Source of the DNA: Clostridiales bacterium
GTDB taxonomy: Bacteria > Bacillota > Clostridia > Christensenellales > CAG-138
Direction: 5' to 3'
DNA length: 64,000 nt
NCBI GenBank assembly: GCA_004558825.1
Contig: SFDB01000002.1
Span: 124,001-188,000, forward strand
Positions within the stretch are counted from its first letter, which is position 1; every line of letters starts with the position of its first letter. The translations under genes were made by a program, and so were the position numbers. A model generated the notes under the pieces. That model was not told the DNA's origin. It saw only the letters and a program-made list of their open reading frames with translations, and did no database searches. Positions 61,029 through 64,000 of this stretch are shown here, one piece after another.

Positions 61029-61883
61029 ATGGTTGCGCTGATAAAAGAGGTTCTTCCCGAGGTAGCAGACATGCTTCCGAATTGGATAGTCGTACTCGTA
61101 GACATCGCCGCAATATTCATACTTGCATGGCTCTTGTATATTGCGATAAATCGTGCAACGAAGCTGTTTGTAAAGCTTAGAAGCGCCAATGAAACGGAAA
61201 CGCGCTTAAAACGCACAAAGACTGCCGCCTCCGTTATAGTCAGCGTCAGTAAGTATGTGATAATGTTTATAGCGATTGCTGCGGCTGTCGGAGAGCTCGG
61301 CTTGAAGAGCGCAATGAATTCGATGCTGGCAGCCGCAGGGATAGGAGGCATAGCTCTCAGCTTTGGTGCGCAGAGCCTTGTCAAGGATATGTTTACCGGA
61401 ATGTTTATGCTGTTTGAGGACCAGATATCCGTTGGCGATTATGTAAGGATAGGTGATATCGAGGGTACGGTAGAGAATGTTGGTCTTAGAACAACAACGA
61501 TAAAGAACTATACGGGCGAGCTAAGTATAATTCCTAACGGTTCGATAGGGACGCTTACGAACTACACGCGCTCGGACGGCATGGTCTGCGTGAATGTCAC
61601 AATAACATATGAAAGCGACACTGAGCGTGCTCTCGAGGCGATGTTTGACGAATGCCGCCGCTTTGCCGAAAACTCGGACGGCATTGCATGGAATCCGCAG
61701 CAGGTAGGCGTTACCGGCCTAACGGATGCGGGAGTTGCCTTGCGCGTTACGGTTAATGTCAAGCCAACGGAGCGATGGAGCGTTGAAAGGAAGCTGCTGC
61801 AAAATGTGAAGGAACGCTTCGATAAGGACGGAATAGCCGTATCGTATCAGAAATTCATCGTGCTCAAAGCGAATGGCGAATGA
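61029..61883 (+). CDS. Small-conductance mechanosensitive channel
   Basis: 284 residues: three membrane helices, the third being the glycine/alanine-rich pore helix MLAAAGIGGIALSFGAQSLVKD, then DQISVGDYVRIGDIEGTVENVGLRTTTIKNYTGELSIIPNG, the beta domain hallmark of MscS. It releases solutes under hypo-osmotic stress. It starts 3 bases after glgA, so it is probably co-transcribed with the glycogen genes. A second mechanosensitive channel, MscL, lies at 8970. Confidence 0.93.
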   Translation: MVALIKEVLPEVADMLPNWIVVLVDIAAIFILAWLLYIAINRATKLFVKLRSANETETRLKRTKTAASVIVSVSKYVIMFIAIAAAVGELGLKSAMNSMLAAAGIGGIALSFGAQSLVKDMFTGMFMLFEDQISVGDYVRIGDIEGTVENVGLRTTTIKNYTGELSIIPNGSIGTLTNYTRSDGMVCVNVTITYESDTERALEAMFDECRRFAENSDGIAWNPQQVGVTGLTDAGVALRVTVNVKPTERWSVERKLLQNVKERFDKDGIAVSYQKFIVLKANGE

Positions 61884-62031
61884 GCGCATATTGTTACAAA
61901 ACGTCTGAATACGGGCCGGTGATAAATAAATTGCTCTTGAAAACTTTTTGCGTATCGGTTAGTATACAAATGGTGCCGTAAGGATACGGTAAACTACCGC
62001 CATAATCTAATTCAAAAGGAGCAACAGAATA
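61884..62031. other. Intergenic region before the hydratase gene
   Basis: No gene. CCGTA-AGGA-TACGG near 61978 is a small palindrome; a ribosome site AAAGGAG precedes the ATG at 62032. TTGCGT (61948) and TATACA (61973) have a poor 19-base spacing, so no promoter is claimed. Confidence 0.4.
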
Positions 62032-64000
62032 ATGATAAAGGTCATTAATCACGGTGTCTATCTGAAAAACGGCGTGCCGCAGGATGCCTGCGAATGCGGC
62101 GTGAGCAAGGACGAGGGACGTAAACGTACGATAGCTTATTCAATACTTGACGCCCATAATACGTCGGGAGACGGAAAAAAGCTTAAGATAAAGTTTGATA
62201 AGCTTGTATCGCACGATATCACATATGTAGGCATAATCCAGACGGCACGCGCGAGCGGCCTTAAGGAGTTCCCGATACCGTACGCCATGACGAACTGCCA
62301 CAACAGCCTATGCGCCGTCGGCGGAACGATAAATGAGGATGACCATGTGTTTGGCCTTTCTGCGGCTAAGCGTTACGGCGGAATATATGTTCCCGCAAAC
62401 CAGAGCGTCATACACTCCTATGCCCGCGAAATGATGGCGGGCTGCGGCCAGATGATACTCGGCTCGGACAGCCACACACGCTATGGCGCGCTCGGAACGA
62501 TGGGCGTAGGCGAAGGCGGCGGAGAGCTTGTTAAGCAGCTCCTTTCCAACACATACGATATAAACGCGCCCGAGGTGGTGCTCGTATATCTCGAAAATGC
62601 CCCCAAACGCGGCGTAGGTCCGCACGATGTCGCAATAGCGCTCGTAGGCGCGACGTTCAAAACGGGCTGCGTTAAGAACAAGGTGCTCGAGTTTACAGGT
62701 CCCGGCGTTGCGAATCTTGATGTAGATTTCAGAAACGGCATCGATGTAATGACCACCGAGACAACGTGCCTCAGCTCCATATGGGAGACTGACGATAAGG
62801 TGCGCGATTACCTCAAGGCGCACGGCAGAGAAAGCGATTATAAAGAGCTGCGGCCGGGCGAATGCGCATATTATGACAGCATGATTCGCATCGACCTTTC
62901 CACGATAGAGCCGATGATAGCTATACCGTTCCATCCGAGCAACGCTTATACGATTAAGGAATTCCTTGCGAACGCGAAGGATATTCTTGCGGGCGTAGAG
63001 GCGGAGGCTCGTAAGTCGTTCGGCAGCAAGATAAACATCGATCTTGTGTCGAAAGTGCAAAGCGACGGCCGCGTGCTTGCCGATCAAGGCATCATTGCCG
63101 GTTGTTCCGGCGGACTTTTCGATAACATTGTAGAAGCCGCGGAAATACTTGACAATCGTTCGACAGGCAACGGCTACTTCGGCCTGTCCATATATCCGAC
63201 AAGCGTTCCTGTAAGCCTTGAGCTTACAAGAATAGGCGCCGCCGAAAAGCTCCTGCGCTCGGGCGCCGTCATAAAGCCCTCCTTCTGCGGACCGTGCTTC
63301 GGCGCAGGCGATGTGCCCGCAAATAACGGCTTCTCGCTCCGCCATACGACGCGTAACTTCCCGAACCGTGAAGGCTCCAAGCCCGGCGACGGTCAGATAA
63401 GCACTGTTGCGCTTATGGATGCGCGTTCAATCGCCGCTACGGCAAGCAATTCCGGCTATATCACCCCTGCAACGGAGGTGGATTATGACGCGAAGCATTA
63501 TGATTACCATTTCGACGGCGAAGTTTATCACAAGCGCTGCTATAATGGCTTTAAAAAGGCCGATCCGAATGCAGAGCTCAAGTTCGGCCCGAATATAACC
63601 GACTGGCCCACAATGCACGAGCTGTCTGATAATATGCTCCTCCAGCTTGCTGCCGTTATAAAGGATCCCGTCACTACGACCGACGAGCTTATTCCCTCGG
63701 GCGAGACATCATCCTACCGTTCGAATCCGCTGAAGCTTTCGGAGTTTGCTCTCTCACGCCGCTGCCCCGAATATGTCGGCAACAGCAAGGCGACGAATGA
63801 ACTCGATAAGGCTCGCCGCGCAGGCAACGCACCGCAGACGGTGATCGATGCGCTCAATAAAGTGGGCGACGCAAAAGAACTCATAAACAGCACGGGCGTG
63901 GCTTCCGTATTATTTGCCAACAAGCCCGGCGACGGATCGGCGCGCGAACAGGCGGCATCCTGCCAGAAGGTTCTCGGCGGCTCGGCCAATATATGCTATG
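62032..64000 (+). CDS. Aconitase-family hydratase (partial)
   Basis: 656 residues are visible from ATG 62032 (AAAGGAGC upstream) and the frame stays open to the window edge. Aconitase-superfamily marks: LGSDSHTRYGALGTMGVGEG, and cysteines for the 4Fe-4S cluster in IIAGCSGG and SFCGPCFGAGD. The start VINHGVYLKNGVPQDACECG and the general order resemble E. coli YbhJ-type hydratases rather than AcnA/AcnB. The protein probably isomerises a tricarboxylate or related acid; the exact substrate is unknown. An Fe-S cluster is expected in the cytosol. Confidence 0.85.
   Translation, partial: MIKVINHGVYLKNGVPQDACECGVSKDEGRKRTIAYSILDAHNTSGDGKKLKIKFDKLVSHDITYVGIIQTARASGLKEFPIPYAMTNCHNSLCAVGGTINEDDHVFGLSAAKRYGGIYVPANQSVIHSYAREMMAGCGQMILGSDSHTRYGALGTMGVGEGGGELVKQLLSNTYDINAPEVVLVYLENAPKRGVGPHDVAIALVGATFKTGCVKNKVLEFTGPGVANLDVDFRNGIDVMTTETTCLSSIWETDDKVRDYLKAHGRESDYKELRPGECAYYDSMIRIDLSTIEPMIAIPFHPSNAYTIKEFLANAKDILAGVEAEARKSFGSKINIDLVSKVQSDGRVLADQGIIAGCSGGLFDNIVEAAEILDNRSTGNGYFGLSIYPTSVPVSLELTRIGAAEKLLRSGAVIKPSFCGPCFGAGDVPANNGFSLRHTTRNFPNREGSKPGDGQISTVALMDARSIAATASNSGYITPATEVDYDAKHYDYHFDGEVYHKRCYNGFKKADPNAELKFGPNITDWPTMHELSDNMLLQLAAVIKDPVTTTDELIPSGETSSYRSNPLKLSEFALSRRCPEYVGNSKATNELDKARRAGNAPQTVIDALNKVGDAKELINSTGVASVLFANKPGDGSAREQAASCQKVLGGSANICY

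Overview
The window is chromosomal DNA of a spore-forming Clostridia-type Firmicute, probably an uncultured gut lineage. The evidence is a complete spoIIIAA-AH operon, a T-box leader before pheST, the mcsA-mcsB-clpC cluster, the dgt-dnaG-rpoD block, the asp23-amaP-nusB-xseAB-ispA-dxs-tlyA-nadK block, strong AGGAGG ribosome sites and common GTG/TTG starts. There is no rRNA, tRNA, CRISPR array, prophage or insertion sequence. Almost all genes are on the plus strand.

Layout. (1) 1-5900: the tail of a probable malic enzyme, an M42 aminopeptidase, an alpha/beta hydrolase, then a heterodimeric ABC exporter behind a promoter, a 31-codon leader ORF and an intrinsic terminator, which is an attenuator layout. 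(2) 5900-9420: a minus-strand orphan Spo0A C-terminal DNA-binding domain protein, two lipoproteins (one PstS-like) and MscL with a zinc ribbon. (3) 9470-15090: one operon with a GlmU-type acetyltransferase domain, a hydrolase, a membrane-anchored MurF-like ligase, Ddl and NADP-isocitrate dehydrogenase. (4) 15159-19200: dgt, dnaG, rpoD. (5) 19203-24731, minus strand: mcsA-mcsB-clpC without ctsR, followed by a glycerate kinase carrying an extra N-terminal domain. (6) 24890-32390: lipase-like hydrolase, family 4 uracil-DNA glycosylase, two glycosyltransferases, T-box, pheS, pheT. (7) 32450-37681: an unknown membrane protein and spoIIIAA-AH, with a very short spoIIIAF. (8) 37720-45465: asp23, amaP, DUF2273-like protein, nusB, xseA, xseB, ispA, dxs, tlyA, nadK. 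(9) 45580-54990: FCD-type GntR regulator, BMP-like lipoprotein, then minus-strand MBL-fold protein, MATE pump, cupin, a hairpin-rich element with inverted ends, and a MacB-like ABC system preceded by an apparently frameshifted Cys-rich secreted protein and a second short leader ORF. (10) 55230-64000: glgB-glgC-glgD-glgA, an MscS channel and the start of an aconitase-family hydratase that runs off the window.

How the genes work together. Most of the window is housekeeping: replication and transcription initiation, peptidoglycan precursor completion, isoprenoid supply, protein quality control, sporulation channel assembly and glycogen storage. The accessory and regulatory features most worth a second look are the ABC attenuator, the orphan Spo0A-C protein, the glycerate-kinase fusion, the one-domain SpoIIIAF and the Cys-rich protein/ABC operon with its own leader. 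All functional calls come from reading motifs by eye. No database search was run.
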